64,000 nt of DNA from DATAOG01 sp963757395 (GTDB lineage Bacteria; Pseudomonadota; Alphaproteobacteria; Geminicoccales; Geminicoccaceae), in NCBI GenBank assembly GCA_963757395.1, contig CAVWRK010000003.1, forward strand, positions 836,251 to 900,250, read 5' to 3'. Below, in pieces: positions 25,844-35,797 of the stretch (position 1 is its first letter; each line of letters begins with the position of its first letter). A program made the position numbers and the translations under genes. Below the pieces are notes generated by a model. The model was given only the letters and a program-made list of their open reading frames with translations, was not told the origin of the DNA and searched no databases.

Positions 25844-26620
25844 TCAGAACTCGACCAGGTCGCGATAGGCATGCCAGCTGGCGTAGCCGATCAGCGGCAA
25901 AGTGACGATCAGGCCGAGGTAGAAGGTCACGAGGCCGGCGCCGACGAACAAGACGATCAGCACCGCCCAGAACAGCATGGTCGCCGGATTGTCGAGGATC
26001 GCCCGGAAGCTGGTCACGATCGCGGTGACCACGTTCTCGTAGGGCCGGTCGAGCAGCAGCGGGATCGAGACCGCGCTGAGGCCGAAGGCGAGCGCCGCGA
26101 GCACGGCGCCGACCGTGGTCCCGAAGATCAGGAACGGCAGGCTCGCGGCCGAGAAGAACACCTGGCCGACGAAATCGCCGAGCGAAGGCGGCCGGAGACC
26201 GAAAAACATGAAGAAAATCATCACGGCGAGCTGCGTCCAGGCGAAGAACAGGAGCAAGAGGGCCACGCCGATGAGGCCGATCTGGCTCGAATTGACCCGG
26301 TACGCCGCGAGTGCTGCGGCGAAGGTCGGCGGCTCGCCTCGTTGACGCCGGCGGCTGACCTCGTAGAGCCCGACCGCGAGCAGCGGGCCCATGATCAAAA
26401 AGCCCGCGGTCAGCGGCAGGATCAGATAGATCGCATCGAGCCACCAGAGACCGACGGTGACGGCCCAGCCGCCGACCGCGAACAGCACGCCGTAGGCGAG
26501 GCTGACCACCGGCGCCCCCAGCAGGTCGCGCCAGCCGGCCGCGAGCCAGGCCCACGGGCGCTCGAGCTCGATGGTTCGGATACGTGGGGCGGACGCACCG
26601 ACCGGAACCGCTTTGGCCAT
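25844..26620 (-). CDS. DUF2189 multi-pass membrane protein
   Basis: The 258-aa protein starts MAKAVPVGASAPRIRTIELE and is mostly hydrophobic, with about six helices (for example VVSLAYGVLFAVGGWAVTV, LILPLTAGFLIMGPLLAVG and LFWAVLIVLFVGAGLVTFYL). RPWAWLAAGWRDL and GPLLAVGLYEVSRRRQRGE are typical of DUF2189. This family is found next to cytochrome oxidase genes in many alphaproteobacteria; here it is divergent from ccoN. The role is unknown. An upstream in-frame ATG at 26650 has no better support. Confidence 0.85.
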   Translation of the reverse strand: MAKAVPVGASAPRIRTIELERPWAWLAAGWRDLLGAPVVSLAYGVLFAVGGWAVTVGLWWLDAIYLILPLTAGFLIMGPLLAVGLYEVSRRRQRGEPPTFAAALAAYRVNSSQIGLIGVALLLLFFAWTQLAVMIFFMFFGLRPPSLGDFVGQVFFSAASLPFLIFGTTVGAVLAALAFGLSAVSIPLLLDRPYENVVTAIVTSFRAILDNPATMLFWAVLIVLFVGAGLVTFYLGLIVTLPLIGYASWHAYRDLVEF

Positions 26621-26721
26621 CTTGCGCTCCCGAGCTCTCCTGCGGCTCAAGGTTGCTTGAGCATACCAGCTGACTTGTGGTCTAGTTGGGCTATCCTAGG
26701 CCGGTCCAAGGCCTCGGGCAA

Positions 26722-26735
26722 TTGATGCAGATCAA
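26722..26735. promoter_or_regulatory. FNR/FixK-type box upstream of ccoN
   Basis: TTGATGCAGATCAA is a perfect dyad matching the FNR/Anr/FixK consensus TTGAT-N4-ATCAA. It lies 72 bp upstream of the ccoN ATG (26807), the right place for an activator of the cbb3 operon under low oxygen, and faces DUF2189 on the other side. Given the gene overlaps, the same site could also drive the downstream N-ATPase genes. Confidence 0.85.
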
Positions 26736-26806
26736 GGAGCGGGCCCGGCGCGCCGCCTACTCCTGCCGGCGCGCCAGGTATCGGGTGGTCCACGGCGGGG
26801 AGCGAG

Positions 26807-28273
26807 ATGGCTGCGGTAGCGAAGAGAGCGGCGGGCGGCGCCGTCGCGTACGACGAGGAGGTCGTGCGCTGGTTCACCATCGCCACCCTGTTCTGGGGTG
26901 TGGTGGCGTTCGCCATGGGCACCTTCATCGCCCTCCAGCTCGCTTTTCCGGTGCTCAACCTCGGCCTCGAGTGGACCACCTTCGGCCGCCTGCGCCCGGT
27001 CCACACCTCGGCCGCGATCTTCGCCTTCGGCGGCAACGCGCTGCTCGGCACCTCGCTCTTCGTCGTCCAGCGCACCTGCCGCGCGAGCCTGTTCGGCGGC
27101 CGGCTGCTCGCCGCCTTCCTGTTCTGGGGCTACCAGCTTTTTCTCGTACTTGCGGCCAGCGGCTACGTGCTCGGCATCACCCAGAGCCGCGAATACGCCG
27201 AGCCCGAGTGGTACACCGACCTCTGGCTGACGCTGGTCTGGGTCGTCTACCTCGTGATCTTCATGGGCACGCTGGTGCGCCGGCGCGAGCCGCACATCTA
27301 CGTCGCCAACTGGTTCTACCTGGCGTTCATCGTCACCATCGCGCTCCTGCACATCTTCAACAATCTGGCGGTGCCGGTCTCGTTCTTCGGCACCAAGAGC
27401 TATTCCGCCTTTGCCGGCGTCCAGGATGCGCTGACCCAGTGGTGGTACGGCCACAACGCCGTCGGCTTTTTCCTGACCGCCGGCTTCCTCGGCATCATGT
27501 ACTACTTCATCCCGAAGCAGGCGAACCGGCCGGTCTATTCCTACCGGCTGTCGATCGTCCACTTCTGGTCGCTGATCTTCCTCTACATCTGGGCCGGTCC
27601 GCACCACCTGCACTATACGGCCCTGCCCGAGTGGGCGCAGTTCCTCGGCATGACCTTCTCGGTGATGCTCTGGATGCCGTCCTGGGGCGGCATGATCAAC
27701 GGCATCATGACGCTCTCGGGTGCCTGGGACAAACTGCGCACCGATCCGGTGCTGCGCTTCCTCGTGGTCTCGGTCGCGTTCTACGGCATGAGCACCTTCG
27801 AGGGGCCGCTGATGTCGGTCCGCCAGGTCAACGCGCTTTCCCACTATACTGACTGGACCATCGGCCACGTCCATTCCGGCGCGCTCGGCTGGGTCGCCTT
27901 CATCTCGTTCGGCGCGGTCTATTTCCTGGTCCAGCACCTTTGGCGGCGCGAGCGCCTGTACTCGCAGCGCCTGGTCGAGGTCCACTTCTGGATCGCGACG
28001 CTTGGCATCGTCCTCTACATCACCGCGATGTGGGTTTCCGGGATCATGCAGGGGCTGATGTGGCGTTCCTACGACCAGCTCGGTTTTCTCCAGTATTCGT
28101 TCGTCGAGAGCGTCCAGGCGATGCATCCCTTCTATGTCATCCGGGCGCTCGGCGGCCTCCTGTTTCTGACCGGTGCCCTGGTCATGGTCTACAACTGCTG
28201 GCGGACGATCCGGGGCGAATTGCGTGCCGAAGAGCCGATGGCGCCGCTCGCGGCACCGGTCGCGGCCGAATAG
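26807..28273 (+). CDS. ccoN: cbb3-type cytochrome c oxidase subunit I
   Basis: CcoN is the catalytic subunit with heme b and the heme b3-CuB centre, reducing O2 and pumping protons in the inner membrane. The 488-aa protein has about 12 helices and the haem and copper ligands in LRPVHTSAAIFAFGGN, WYGHNAVGFFLTAGFLGIMY, IWAGPHHLHYTALPEW and TIGHVHSGALGW. ATG 26807 follows GGGGAGCG. It heads ccoNOQPGHIS and is preceded by an FNR-type box. Confidence 0.97.
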   Translation: MAAVAKRAAGGAVAYDEEVVRWFTIATLFWGVVAFAMGTFIALQLAFPVLNLGLEWTTFGRLRPVHTSAAIFAFGGNALLGTSLFVVQRTCRASLFGGRLLAAFLFWGYQLFLVLAASGYVLGITQSREYAEPEWYTDLWLTLVWVVYLVIFMGTLVRRREPHIYVANWFYLAFIVTIALLHIFNNLAVPVSFFGTKSYSAFAGVQDALTQWWYGHNAVGFFLTAGFLGIMYYFIPKQANRPVYSYRLSIVHFWSLIFLYIWAGPHHLHYTALPEWAQFLGMTFSVMLWMPSWGGMINGIMTLSGAWDKLRTDPVLRFLVVSVAFYGMSTFEGPLMSVRQVNALSHYTDWTIGHVHSGALGWVAFISFGAVYFLVQHLWRRERLYSQRLVEVHFWIATLGIVLYITAMWVSGIMQGLMWRSYDQLGFLQYSFVESVQAMHPFYVIRALGGLLFLTGALVMVYNCWRTIRGELRAEEPMAPLAAPVAAE

Positions 28274-28286
28274 GGAGCCATGCGCC

Positions 28287-29012
28287 ATGCTCGAGCGCCA
28301 TGCGCTGATCGAGAGGAGCGGCCCGCTCCTCCTGGTCCTGATCCTGATCACGGTCTCGATCGGCGGCCTGGTCGAGATCGTGCCCCTGTTCACGATCGAG
28401 AGCACGGTCGAGAAGGTCGAGGGCATGCGGCCCTACTCGCCGCTCGAGCTCGCCGGCCGCGACATCTACATCCGCGAAGGCTGCTACAACTGCCACAGCC
28501 AGATGATCCGGCCGTTCCGCGACGAGGTCGAGCGCTACGGCCATTACAGCCTGGCCGCCGAGAGCATGTACGACCACCCGTTCCAGTGGGGCTCCAAGCG
28601 CACCGGCCCCGATCTCGCGCGGATCGGCGGCAAGTATTCGAACGAATGGCAGGCGGCGCACCTGATCGACCCGCGCGCGGTCGTGCCCGAATCGGTGATG
28701 CCGCCCTACGCCTTCCTGCACGAGCACGATCTCGGCTTCGACGACATCGCCGACCATTTGCGCACCAACCGCACTGTCGGCGTGCCCTACACCGACGAGA
28801 TGATCGCCGCGGCCGGCGCCGATCTGCACGCCCAGGCCAGTCCCGATGCCGATCACGACGCCCTGCTCGCCCGTTACCCCAAGGCCGCGGTCGGCGACTT
28901 CGACGGCGATCCGACCCGGCTGACCGAGATGGACGCGCTGATCGCCTACCTCCAGATCCTCGGGCGCATGGTCGACTTCACCGACCTGCGCACCGAGGAC
29001 GTGCTCCAGTAG
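28287..29012 (+). CDS. ccoO: cbb3 oxidase subunit II, monohaem cytochrome c
   Basis: The 241-aa protein is anchored by one N-terminal helix (LLLVLILITVSIGGLVEIVP) and carries a single c-type haem site CYNCH at residues 66-70 in the periplasmic domain, with SYNEW-like KYSNEWQAAHLIDPRAVVP and a methionine ligand candidate in ESVMPPYAFL. It passes electrons to CcoN. Start ATG 28287 is 13 bp after ccoN. Confidence 0.96.
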   Translation: MLERHALIERSGPLLLVLILITVSIGGLVEIVPLFTIESTVEKVEGMRPYSPLELAGRDIYIREGCYNCHSQMIRPFRDEVERYGHYSLAAESMYDHPFQWGSKRTGPDLARIGGKYSNEWQAAHLIDPRAVVPESVMPPYAFLHEHDLGFDDIADHLRTNRTVGVPYTDEMIAAAGADLHAQASPDADHDALLARYPKAAVGDFDGDPTRLTEMDALIAYLQILGRMVDFTDLRTEDVLQ

Positions 29013-29026
29013 CGGGAGAAAGGCCG

Positions 29027-29182
29027 ATGGCCGCGACGCTTTACGCCTGGATCAAGCCATTCTGGATGGCGTGGCTGGTCCTGGTGTTCGTCGCGATCGC
29101 CGCCTGGGCGTTCTGGCCGAGCCGCAAGAAGAGCCTGGAAAAACAGGGAGAAATCCCGTTGCGCGACGATCCGGAGACTTAA
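29027..29182 (+). CDS. ccoQ: cbb3 oxidase subunit CcoQ
   Basis: This 51-aa protein (MAATLYAWIKPFWMAWLVLV onward) is one membrane helix followed by a short charged tail (WPSRKKSLEKQGEIPLRDDPET), the standard form of CcoQ/FixQ. It stabilises or protects the oxidase. It sits between ccoO and ccoP; GAGAAAGG lies just upstream of the ATG and the stop is 4 bp before the ccoP start. Confidence 0.92.
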   Translation: MAATLYAWIKPFWMAWLVLVFVAIAAWAFWPSRKKSLEKQGEIPLRDDPET

Positions 29183-29186
29183 GGTC

Positions 29187-30071
29187 ATGCCGACCAAGGT
29201 CGAGAAGGACGCGATCACCGGCCAGGAGACCACCGGCCACGAGTGGGACGGCCTCAAGGAATTGAACACGCCGCTGCCCAAGTGGTGGCTGTACGTGATG
29301 TACGCGACGATCGCGTTCGCCGTCGTCTGGTGGCTGCTCTACCCGAGCTGGCCCTGGGTCAACAGCTATTTCCCGGGCATCCTCGGTTACAGCCAGCGCG
29401 AGGCGCTCGACGAGCGGATGGCCGAGGCGGCCGCGGCCCGGCGCGGCTATCAGGAGCGCCTGGCGGCAGCCTCGCTCGACCAGATCGCCGCCGATCCGGA
29501 GCTGGCAGCGATCGCTTTCGCCGGCGGTCAGGCGGCGTTCAACGACAACTGCGCGCCCTGCCATGGCCTGGGCGGCGCCGGCCAGGGCAACTATCCGAGC
29601 CTCGCCGACGACAGCTGGATCTGGGGCGGCACCCTCGAGGCGATCGAGACCACGATCAAGTTCGGCATCCGCAGCGGCCACCCGGACGCCCGCTTCAACG
29701 AGATGCCGGCCTTCGGCGCCGATCAGATGCTCGATCGCGGTCAGATCGACGACGTCGCGACCTACGTGCTCTCGCTCTCCGGCCAAGCCCCGGCACCGTC
29801 GCAGGACCAGGCGGCCGCGATCAAGAGCGGCGCCGTCCTGTTCGCCGACCAGTGCGCCGCCTGCCACGGCGACGACGGCAAGGGCAGCGAGGAGCTGGGC
29901 GCGCCCGATCTGACCGACGACATCTGGCTCTACGGCGGCACCAAGGCCGACATCGTCCGCCAGATCTACCAGCCGCGCCAGGGCGTCATGCCGGCCTGGG
30001 CGGGCCGCCTCGACCCGGTCACGATCAAGAGCCTCGCGATCTACGTCCACGCGCTGGGCGGAGGCCAGTAA
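29187..30071 (+). CDS. ccoP: cbb3 oxidase subunit III, dihaem cytochrome c
   Basis: The 294-aa protein has a short cytoplasmic N-terminus with the family motif EWDGLKELNTPLPKWW, one membrane helix (WWLYVMYATIAFAVVWWLLY) and two periplasmic cytochrome c domains with CAPCH at 122-126 and CAACH at about 223-227. It accepts electrons from the bc1 complex, soluble cytochromes or possibly pseudoazurin and feeds CcoO. ATG 29187 is 4 bp past ccoQ. Confidence 0.97.
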   Translation: MPTKVEKDAITGQETTGHEWDGLKELNTPLPKWWLYVMYATIAFAVVWWLLYPSWPWVNSYFPGILGYSQREALDERMAEAAAARRGYQERLAAASLDQIAADPELAAIAFAGGQAAFNDNCAPCHGLGGAGQGNYPSLADDSWIWGGTLEAIETTIKFGIRSGHPDARFNEMPAFGADQMLDRGQIDDVATYVLSLSGQAPAPSQDQAAAIKSGAVLFADQCAACHGDDGKGSEELGAPDLTDDIWLYGGTKADIVRQIYQPRQGVMPAWAGRLDPVTIKSLAIYVHALGGGQ

Positions 30072-30073
30072 GC

Positions 30074-31549
30074 TTGGAGGTCCAGGCAGCGCCCCAGGCA
30101 GCGCCAGGCGTGGGCGAGGTCGCCGTCGAGCACGCGGTCTCCTTCAAGGAGCTCAAGAAAGACCCGCTCTACGCCAAGCAGATCAAGGTCTACGCCAAGG
30201 CGGTCAAGGGCCGCTTCCGCCAGATCAAATGGGCGGTCCTGATCGCTCTCCTGGGCATCTACTACGTGGTGCCGTGGCTGCGCTGGGACCGTGGCCCGGG
30301 CGTGCCGGACCAGGCGGTCCTGATCGACATGCCGGGCCGGCGCGCCTACTTCCTCTGGATCGAGATCTGGCCGCAGGAGATCTACTACCTCACGTTCGTC
30401 CTGATGCTCGGCGCCTTCGGGCTGTTCCTCGCGACCAGCGTCGGCGGCCGGGTCTGGTGCGGCTTCACCTGCCCGCAGACCGTCTGGACCGATCTCTTCA
30501 TGTGGGTCGAGCGCCGGATCGAGGGCGATCGCGGCGCCCGCATCCGGCTCGACAAGGCGCCCCTGTCGCGCACCAAGATCCTGCGCAAGTCCGGAAAACA
30601 CGCGGCCTGGCTCGTGATCGCGGCGCTGACCGGCGGCGCCTGGATCATGTACTTCAACGACGCGCCGACCGTGAGCCTTGCGCTCCTGACCGGCGAGGCG
30701 AGCTTCGCCCAGTATTTCTTCTTCGGCCTGTTCACAGGCACGACCTACCTTCTGGCCGGCTTCGCGCGCGAGCAGGTCTGCACCTACATGTGCCCCTGGC
30801 CGCGCTTCCAGGCGGCGCTGCTCGATCGGGATTCCTACGTCGTCACCTACGAGCGCTGGCGGGGCGAGCCGCGCGCGCCGCACAAAAAAGGCCAAAGCTG
30901 GGAAAACCGGGGCGACTGCATCGCCTGCAACAACTGCGTCGCGGTCTGCCCGACGGGCATCGACATCCGCGACGGCCTGCAGCTCGAATGCATCGGCTGC
31001 GGCCTGTGCGTGGATGCCTGCAACGACGTCATGGACCGGATCGGCCGGCCGGGCGAGCTGATCACGCTCGACACCGAGCGCAACCAACAGCTGCGCATCC
31101 AAGGCCTGCCCCCGACCACCCGGATCCTCCGGCCGCGCACCCTGATCTATGCCGTGATTCTCCTGTTGATCGGGACCGGGGTGCTGATCGGCCTCTCGGC
31201 CCGCTCGAGCATCGACCTCAACGTCCTGCACGACCGCAACCCCTTGTTCGTCCGGCTGTCCGACGGCAGCATCCGCAACGGCTACACGATCAAGATCCTG
31301 AACAAGAGCCACGCCCTGCGCCAGTACGCGCTCCAGATCGAGGGCGTGCCGGGGGCTACTGTCTCCGTGCTCGGCGGAGACGGCCTGGTGCTGTCGGCCA
31401 AGCCCGATACGGTCGCGACCTACCGGGCCTACGTGACCGCGCCGCGCTCGGCGTTGGGCGATGAGGCCGAGAAGCTGACCTTCGAGCTGAAGGACCCCGC
31501 AAGCGGCGCCGAGGCCAAGCACAAGTCCGTGTTCAGAGGGCCGGGATGA
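30074..31549 (+). CDS. ccoG: Cytochrome oxidase accessory protein CcoG (FixG/RdxA)
   Basis: CcoG is a membrane-bound ferredoxin-like protein that reduces Cu(II) for cbb3 assembly. The 491-aa protein has several helices (LMLGAFGLFLATSVGGRVWC) and the 2x[4Fe-4S] motifs in GDCIACNNCVAVCPTGIDI and ECIGCGLCVDACNDVMD, then an Ig-like C-terminal domain. TTG 30074 with GGAGG nine bases upstream is the likely start; GTG 30110 is the alternative. The frame continues upstream through ccoP in the wrong frame and is not a fusion. Its TGA overlaps the ccoH ATG. Confidence 0.93.
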   Translation: MEVQAAPQAAPGVGEVAVEHAVSFKELKKDPLYAKQIKVYAKAVKGRFRQIKWAVLIALLGIYYVVPWLRWDRGPGVPDQAVLIDMPGRRAYFLWIEIWPQEIYYLTFVLMLGAFGLFLATSVGGRVWCGFTCPQTVWTDLFMWVERRIEGDRGARIRLDKAPLSRTKILRKSGKHAAWLVIAALTGGAWIMYFNDAPTVSLALLTGEASFAQYFFFGLFTGTTYLLAGFAREQVCTYMCPWPRFQAALLDRDSYVVTYERWRGEPRAPHKKGQSWENRGDCIACNNCVAVCPTGIDIRDGLQLECIGCGLCVDACNDVMDRIGRPGELITLDTERNQQLRIQGLPPTTRILRPRTLIYAVILLLIGTGVLIGLSARSSIDLNVLHDRNPLFVRLSDGSIRNGYTIKILNKSHALRQYALQIEGVPGATVSVLGGDGLVLSAKPDTVATYRAYVTAPRSALGDEAEKLTFELKDPASGAEAKHKSVFRGPG

Positions 31550-32052
31550 TGGCGTCGGTCCTGGCGGGTGCGCGACGGGCAGAGAGGGGATGGTGGATTC
31601 CCTGGACCTTCGTCGGCTTTTTCGCGGTCGTGTTCGCGGTCAACGGCGTCATGGTCTGGTTCGCGCTTGCGAGCTGGACCGGGCTCGAGACCACGAACCC
31701 CTATGAGCGCGGCCTCGCCTACAACCGCGCGCTCGAGGCGGCGAAGGAGCAGGCAGCCCTCGGCTGGCAGGCGGACTTCCACTTCGAGCAGAGCGGCGCA
31801 CGCCGGGGCCGGATCGATCTCCGGCTTCAGGGCCGGGACGGCGCGCGACTGCAAGGCGCCAAGGTCGACGCGGAGCTCGTGCGGCCGACCGAGGAAGGCT
31901 ACGACTTCGCCCTCGACCTGTCGGAAAGCGAGCCCGGCCGCTACCAGGCTGAAGTCGAGCTGCCGCTCGTGGGCCAGTGGGAGGTCCGCCTCGCCGCCCG
32001 GGCCCGGGGCGAGGTCTACCGCCTGAGCCCCCGGATCTACCTGAAGCCATGA
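31546..32052 (+). CDS. ccoH: cbb3 oxidase assembly protein FixH/CcoH
   Basis: The 168-aa protein has one N-terminal helix (WIPWTFVGFFAVVFAVNGVM) after a basic start and a periplasmic beta-rich FixH domain (TTNPYERGLAYNRALEAAK, then DLSESEPGRYQAEVELPLVG). FixH works with CcoG and CcoI in maturing the oxidase. Its ATG overlaps the ccoG stop and its stop overlaps the ccoI ATG, so the three are translationally coupled. Confidence 0.92.
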   Translation: MMASVLAGARRAERGWWIPWTFVGFFAVVFAVNGVMVWFALASWTGLETTNPYERGLAYNRALEAAKEQAALGWQADFHFEQSGARRGRIDLRLQGRDGARLQGAKVDAELVRPTEEGYDFALDLSESEPGRYQAEVELPLVGQWEVRLAARARGEVYRLSPRIYLKP

Positions 32053-34249
32053 CCGCCGAGGCCGCGCTTCGCTCGCCTGTGGCCGAAGCGGAGCATCCGC
32101 CCGCCCTGATCGACCCGTCGAGCTTCGTCCAGGCGGCCGGCGATGGTGTGCACACCCTGCACCTGATGGTCGACGGCCTCCACTGCGGCGGCTGCGTGCG
32201 CCGGATCGAGCGGGCGCTCGCCGCCGAGCCCGGCGTCGAGAGCGCGCGCGTCAACCTCACGACCCGCCGGCTCGTGGTCAGCTGGCGCGGCGCCGCGGCC
32301 ACGGCCGCCCGCCTGGTCGAGGCGGTGACCCGGGAAGGCTACCGCGCGACCCCCTACGACCCGCGCCAGCTCGCCGCCGGCGATGCCGAGGCCGAGCGCC
32401 GCCTCTTGCGCGCGCTCGCGGTCGCGGGCTTCGCCGCCGGCAACGTCATGCTGCTGTCGATCTCGGTCTGGGCGGGCGAGGCCTACGCCATGGGCGACGC
32501 CACCCGCGCGCTGATGCACTGGTTCTCGGCGCTGATCGCGCTGCCCGCGATCGCCTACGCCGGCCAGCCGTTTTTTGCCAGCGCGCTCGGTGCCTTGCGC
32601 CACCGGCGCACCAACATGGACGTGCCGATCTCGGTCGGCATCCTGCTCGCCGCCGGCATGAGCCTGTTCGAGACGCTGCGCGGCGGCCCGCACGCCTATT
32701 TCGACTCCGCCGTGACCCTGCTCTTTTTCCTGTTGATCGGCCGTTTTCTGGACCTGCGCGCCCGCGGCCAGGCGCGCTCGGCGGCGGCACGCCTGCTGGC
32801 GCTCGGCGCCGAGGCGGTCACGGTCCTGACCGCCGATGGCCGCCGCCAGGTGCTGCCGGCGGCCAGCGTCGCCCCCGGCATGACGGTGCTGGTCGCCGCC
32901 GGCGAGCGGATCGGGATCGATGGCCGCATCCTGGCCGGCCGCTCCGAGATCGACACCAGCCTGATCACCGGCGAGAGCCTGCCGCGCGCGGTCGGCGTTG
33001 GCGATCCGGTGTTTGCCGGCACCATCAACCAGGGCGCGCCCCTCCGCCTCGAGGCGACCGCGGTCGGCGACAGCACGCTGCTCGCCGAGATCGTCCGCCT
33101 GATGGAGCTGGCCGAGCAGCGCCGGGCCAGATACGTCATCCTCGCCGACCGGATCGCCCGCCTCTACGCGCCCGCGGTCCACGGCCTGGCGTTGGCTACC
33201 TTTCTCGGCTGGGTGCTCATCGGCGGCATCGCCTGGCAGACAGCGCTGCTCTACGCGGTCGCGGTGCTGATCATCACCTGCCCCTGCGCGCTCGGGCTCG
33301 CGGTGCCGGCGGTCCAGGTGATCGCGAGCGGCCGGCTGCTGCGCCGGGGCGTGCTGCTGAAATCCGCGACCGCGCTCGAGCGCCTGGCCGAGGTCGACAC
33401 TGTCGTGCTCGACAAGACCGGGACCCTGACGCTCGGCCATCCGACGCTCGACCGTGGCTGCGATCCGGCAGCGCTCGAGCTCGCAGCCTCGCTCGCCGGC
33501 GCCTCGCGCCACCCACTCGCCAGGGCGCTCTGCCGGGCGGCACCTTCCGTACCGGTCGCGGACGGCGTCGAGGAAGTGCCCGGCCAAGGCCTCCGCTGCG
33601 GCAAGGTTCGCCTCGGCAACCGCGGCTGGTGTGGAATCGAAGCTGCGGACGAGGTGGCGGGACCGGAGTTGTGGCTCGCTCGGCCCGACCGGCCGCCGGT
33701 CCGTTTCACGTTCAGCGACTCCGTTGCGCGCCGATGCGACCGCCGTGGTCGGTAGCCTCATGGCGCAAGGCTTCGCGGTCGAGCTCTTGTCCGGCGACCG
33801 GCTGCCGGTGGTCGCGGCGGTCGCCGAGCAAGCTCGGCATCCAGACCTGGCAGGCCGGCTGCACGCCAGCCGGGAAATCCGCCCATCTCGAGCGCCTCGC
33901 GAGCGAAGGCCGGAAAGTCCTGATGGTCGGCGACGGCCTCAACGACGCCCCGGCGCTCGCCGGCGCCTACGTCTCCGCCTCGCCCGCGAGCGCTGTCGAC
34001 ATCAGCCAGACCGCGGCCGACGCAATCTTCCAGGGCGACCGCCTGCAGCCGCTCCTGGAGCTGCTGCAGGTCGCCGGCCGGGCGCGCATGCTGATCCGGC
34101 AGAACTTCGCGATGGCACTCGCCTACAACCTGGTCACGCTGCCGCTCGCCATGGCCGGCCTGGTCACGCCGCTGATCGCAGCGCTGTGCATGTCGGCCTC
34201 CTCGCTGGTCGTGGTCGGCAACGCTTTGCGTCTTGGACGGGGCCGATGA
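32049..34249 (+). CDS. ccoI: Copper-exporting P1B-type ATPase CcoI, two frameshifts
   Basis: CcoI moves copper across the inner membrane for the CuB site of cbb3. The reading has an N-terminal metal-binding domain (HCGGCVRRIERAL), the CPC metal site in IITCPCALGLAVP, phosphorylation motif DKTGTLTLGHP and, after the breaks, VGDGLNDAPAL. An extra base near 33720 (GACTCCGTTG) shifts the frame, and a second extra base near 33829-33831 (GAGCAAGCTC) shifts it again; reading across both restores a full-length protein ending LVVVGNALRLGRGR. The stop overlaps ccoS (ATGA). Because neighbouring genes show similar single-base shifts, a sequencing error is more likely than a true pseudogene. Confidence 0.88.
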
Positions 34250-34392
34250 CCGGGCTGCTCTACCTGATCCCAGCCGCGCTCTTCCTCGGCCTGCTCGGCC
34301 TCGCGGCCTTCCTTTGGGCGCTGAGGAACGGCCAGTTCGACGATCCGGACGGTGCCGCCGAGCGCATCCTGTTCGACGATGACGAGCAGTGA
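34246..34392 (+). CDS. ccoS: cbb3 oxidase maturation protein CcoS
   Basis: The 48-aa protein (MTGLLYLIPAALFLGLLGLA onward) has one helix and the tail WALRNGQFDDPDGAAERILFDDDE, the CcoS signature with GQFDD and the acidic end. It is needed for incorporation of haem b and CuB. It overlaps ccoI by 4 bp upstream and, unusually, overlaps the N-ATPase atpD start by 14 bp downstream. Confidence 0.93.
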   Translation: MTGLLYLIPAALFLGLLGLAAFLWALRNGQFDDPDGAAERILFDDDEQ

Positions 34393-35797
34393 CCCCCCGC
34401 CCTGCGTGATCGCGGTGCGCGGCTCGGTGATCGACATCGCCGTGCCCTCGGGCGACCTGCCGGCGATCAACGAGGCGCTCGAGATCGCATGGGACGGCCC
34501 CTGGCGCCTGGTCGTCGAGGTCCAGAGCCACCTCGACCCCACGAGCGTGCGCACGGTCGCCTTGCAGAGCTCGACCGGGCTCCGCCGCGGCACGCCGGTC
34601 CGGCCGCTCGGCCAGCCGCTCAGCGTGCCGGTCGGCGAGGCGGTCCTCGGCCGGGTCCTGAATGCGCTCGGCGATCCGGTCGATCGCGGCCCGCCGCTTG
34701 CCGCCGACGTCCCGCGCTGGCCGATCCACCGCCCGGCGCCGCCGCTCGCAAGGCAGACCCCGGCGCGCGAGCTGTTCGCGACCGGCATCAAGGTGATCGA
34801 CCTGCTGGCGCCGATCGCCCGCGGCGGCAAGGCCGCGATGTTCGGTGGTGCTGGCGTCGGCAAGACCGTGCTGATCATGGAGCTGATCCGCGCCATGGTC
34901 GAGACCTACACCGGCATCTCGGTGTTCGCGGGCATCGGCGAGCGCTCGCGTGAGGGCCACGAGCTTTTGCTCGAGATGCGCCAGTCCAAGGTGCTCGAGC
35001 GCACCGTGCTGGTGTTCGGCCAGATGAACGAGCCGCCCGGCGCCCGCTGGCGCGTTGGCCTCAGCGCGCTCACGATCGCCGAATTCTTTCGGGACGAGCT
35101 CGGCCGCAACGTGCTGCTGCTGATGGACAACGTGTTCCGCTTCGTCCAGGCCGGCAGCGAAGTTTCCGGGTTGCTCGGCCGGCTGCCGTCAAGGGTCGGC
35201 TACCAGCCGACGCTGGCGACCGAGATCGCCGAGCTGCAGCAGCGGATCACCTCGGTCGCGGGCGCCACCGTGACCGCGATCCAGGCGGTCTACGTGCCCG
35301 CCGACGACTTCACCGACCCCGCGGTCGCCGAGCTGTTCAGCCATCTCGACAGCGCGATCGTGCTCTCCCGCCAGCTCGCCGCCGAGGGCATGTATCCGGC
35401 GATCGATCCGCTCGCCTCGACCTCGTCGCTGCTCGACCCGCAGGTCGTGGGCGACGCGCACTACCGTCTCGCCGAGGAGGTCCGCCACGCGATCAACCAC
35501 TACCTCGAGCTCCAGGATGTGATCGCGCTGCTCGGAATCGAGGAATTGAGCGCCGCCGACCGCCTGATCGTGCGCCGCGCCCGCCGCCTGCAACGCTTCC
35601 TCACCCAGCCCTTCCTGGTGACCGAGGCGTTCACCGGCAAGGCCGGCCGCAGCGTGCCGCTCGCCGACACGCTCGCCGGCTGCCGCGCGATCCTGGACGG
35701 CGCCGGCGACGACTGGGCCGAGAGCTCCTTCTACATGGTCGGCACGCTCGACGACGCCCGTCAGAAAGAGGCGGACGCCGGAAAGGCCGCCGCATGA
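34379..35797 (+). CDS. atpD: N-ATPase subunit beta
   Basis: This is the catalytic subunit of a second, N-type rotary ATPase. The 472-aa protein has Walker A FGGAGVGKTVLIMELI, GERSREGHELLLEM and LLLMDNVFRFVQAGSEVSGLLG with the catalytic region. It is the first gene of the order atpDCQRBEFAG that defines N-ATPases. ATG 34379 (MTSSDPPPCVIAVRG) lies inside the end of ccoS, so translation is probably coupled to the cbb3 operon. Sequence divergence from ordinary AtpD is expected in this family. Confidence 0.93.
   Translation: MTSSDPPPCVIAVRGSVIDIAVPSGDLPAINEALEIAWDGPWRLVVEVQSHLDPTSVRTVALQSSTGLRRGTPVRPLGQPLSVPVGEAVLGRVLNALGDPVDRGPPLAADVPRWPIHRPAPPLARQTPARELFATGIKVIDLLAPIARGGKAAMFGGAGVGKTVLIMELIRAMVETYTGISVFAGIGERSREGHELLLEMRQSKVLERTVLVFGQMNEPPGARWRVGLSALTIAEFFRDELGRNVLLLMDNVFRFVQAGSEVSGLLGRLPSRVGYQPTLATEIAELQQRITSVAGATVTAIQAVYVPADDFTDPAVAELFSHLDSAIVLSRQLAAEGMYPAIDPLASTSSLLDPQVVGDAHYRLAEEVRHAINHYLELQDVIALLGIEELSAADRLIVRRARRLQRFLTQPFLVTEAFTGKAGRSVPLADTLAGCRAILDGAGDDWAESSFYMVGTLDDARQKEADAGKAAA

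Noticed and set aside
29243..31549. A 768-aa CcoP-CcoG fusion on the plus strand
   Set aside because: The first part is the out-of-frame shadow of ccoP (Arg/Pro-rich translation); the genuine CcoG starts at about 30074 with its own RBS.
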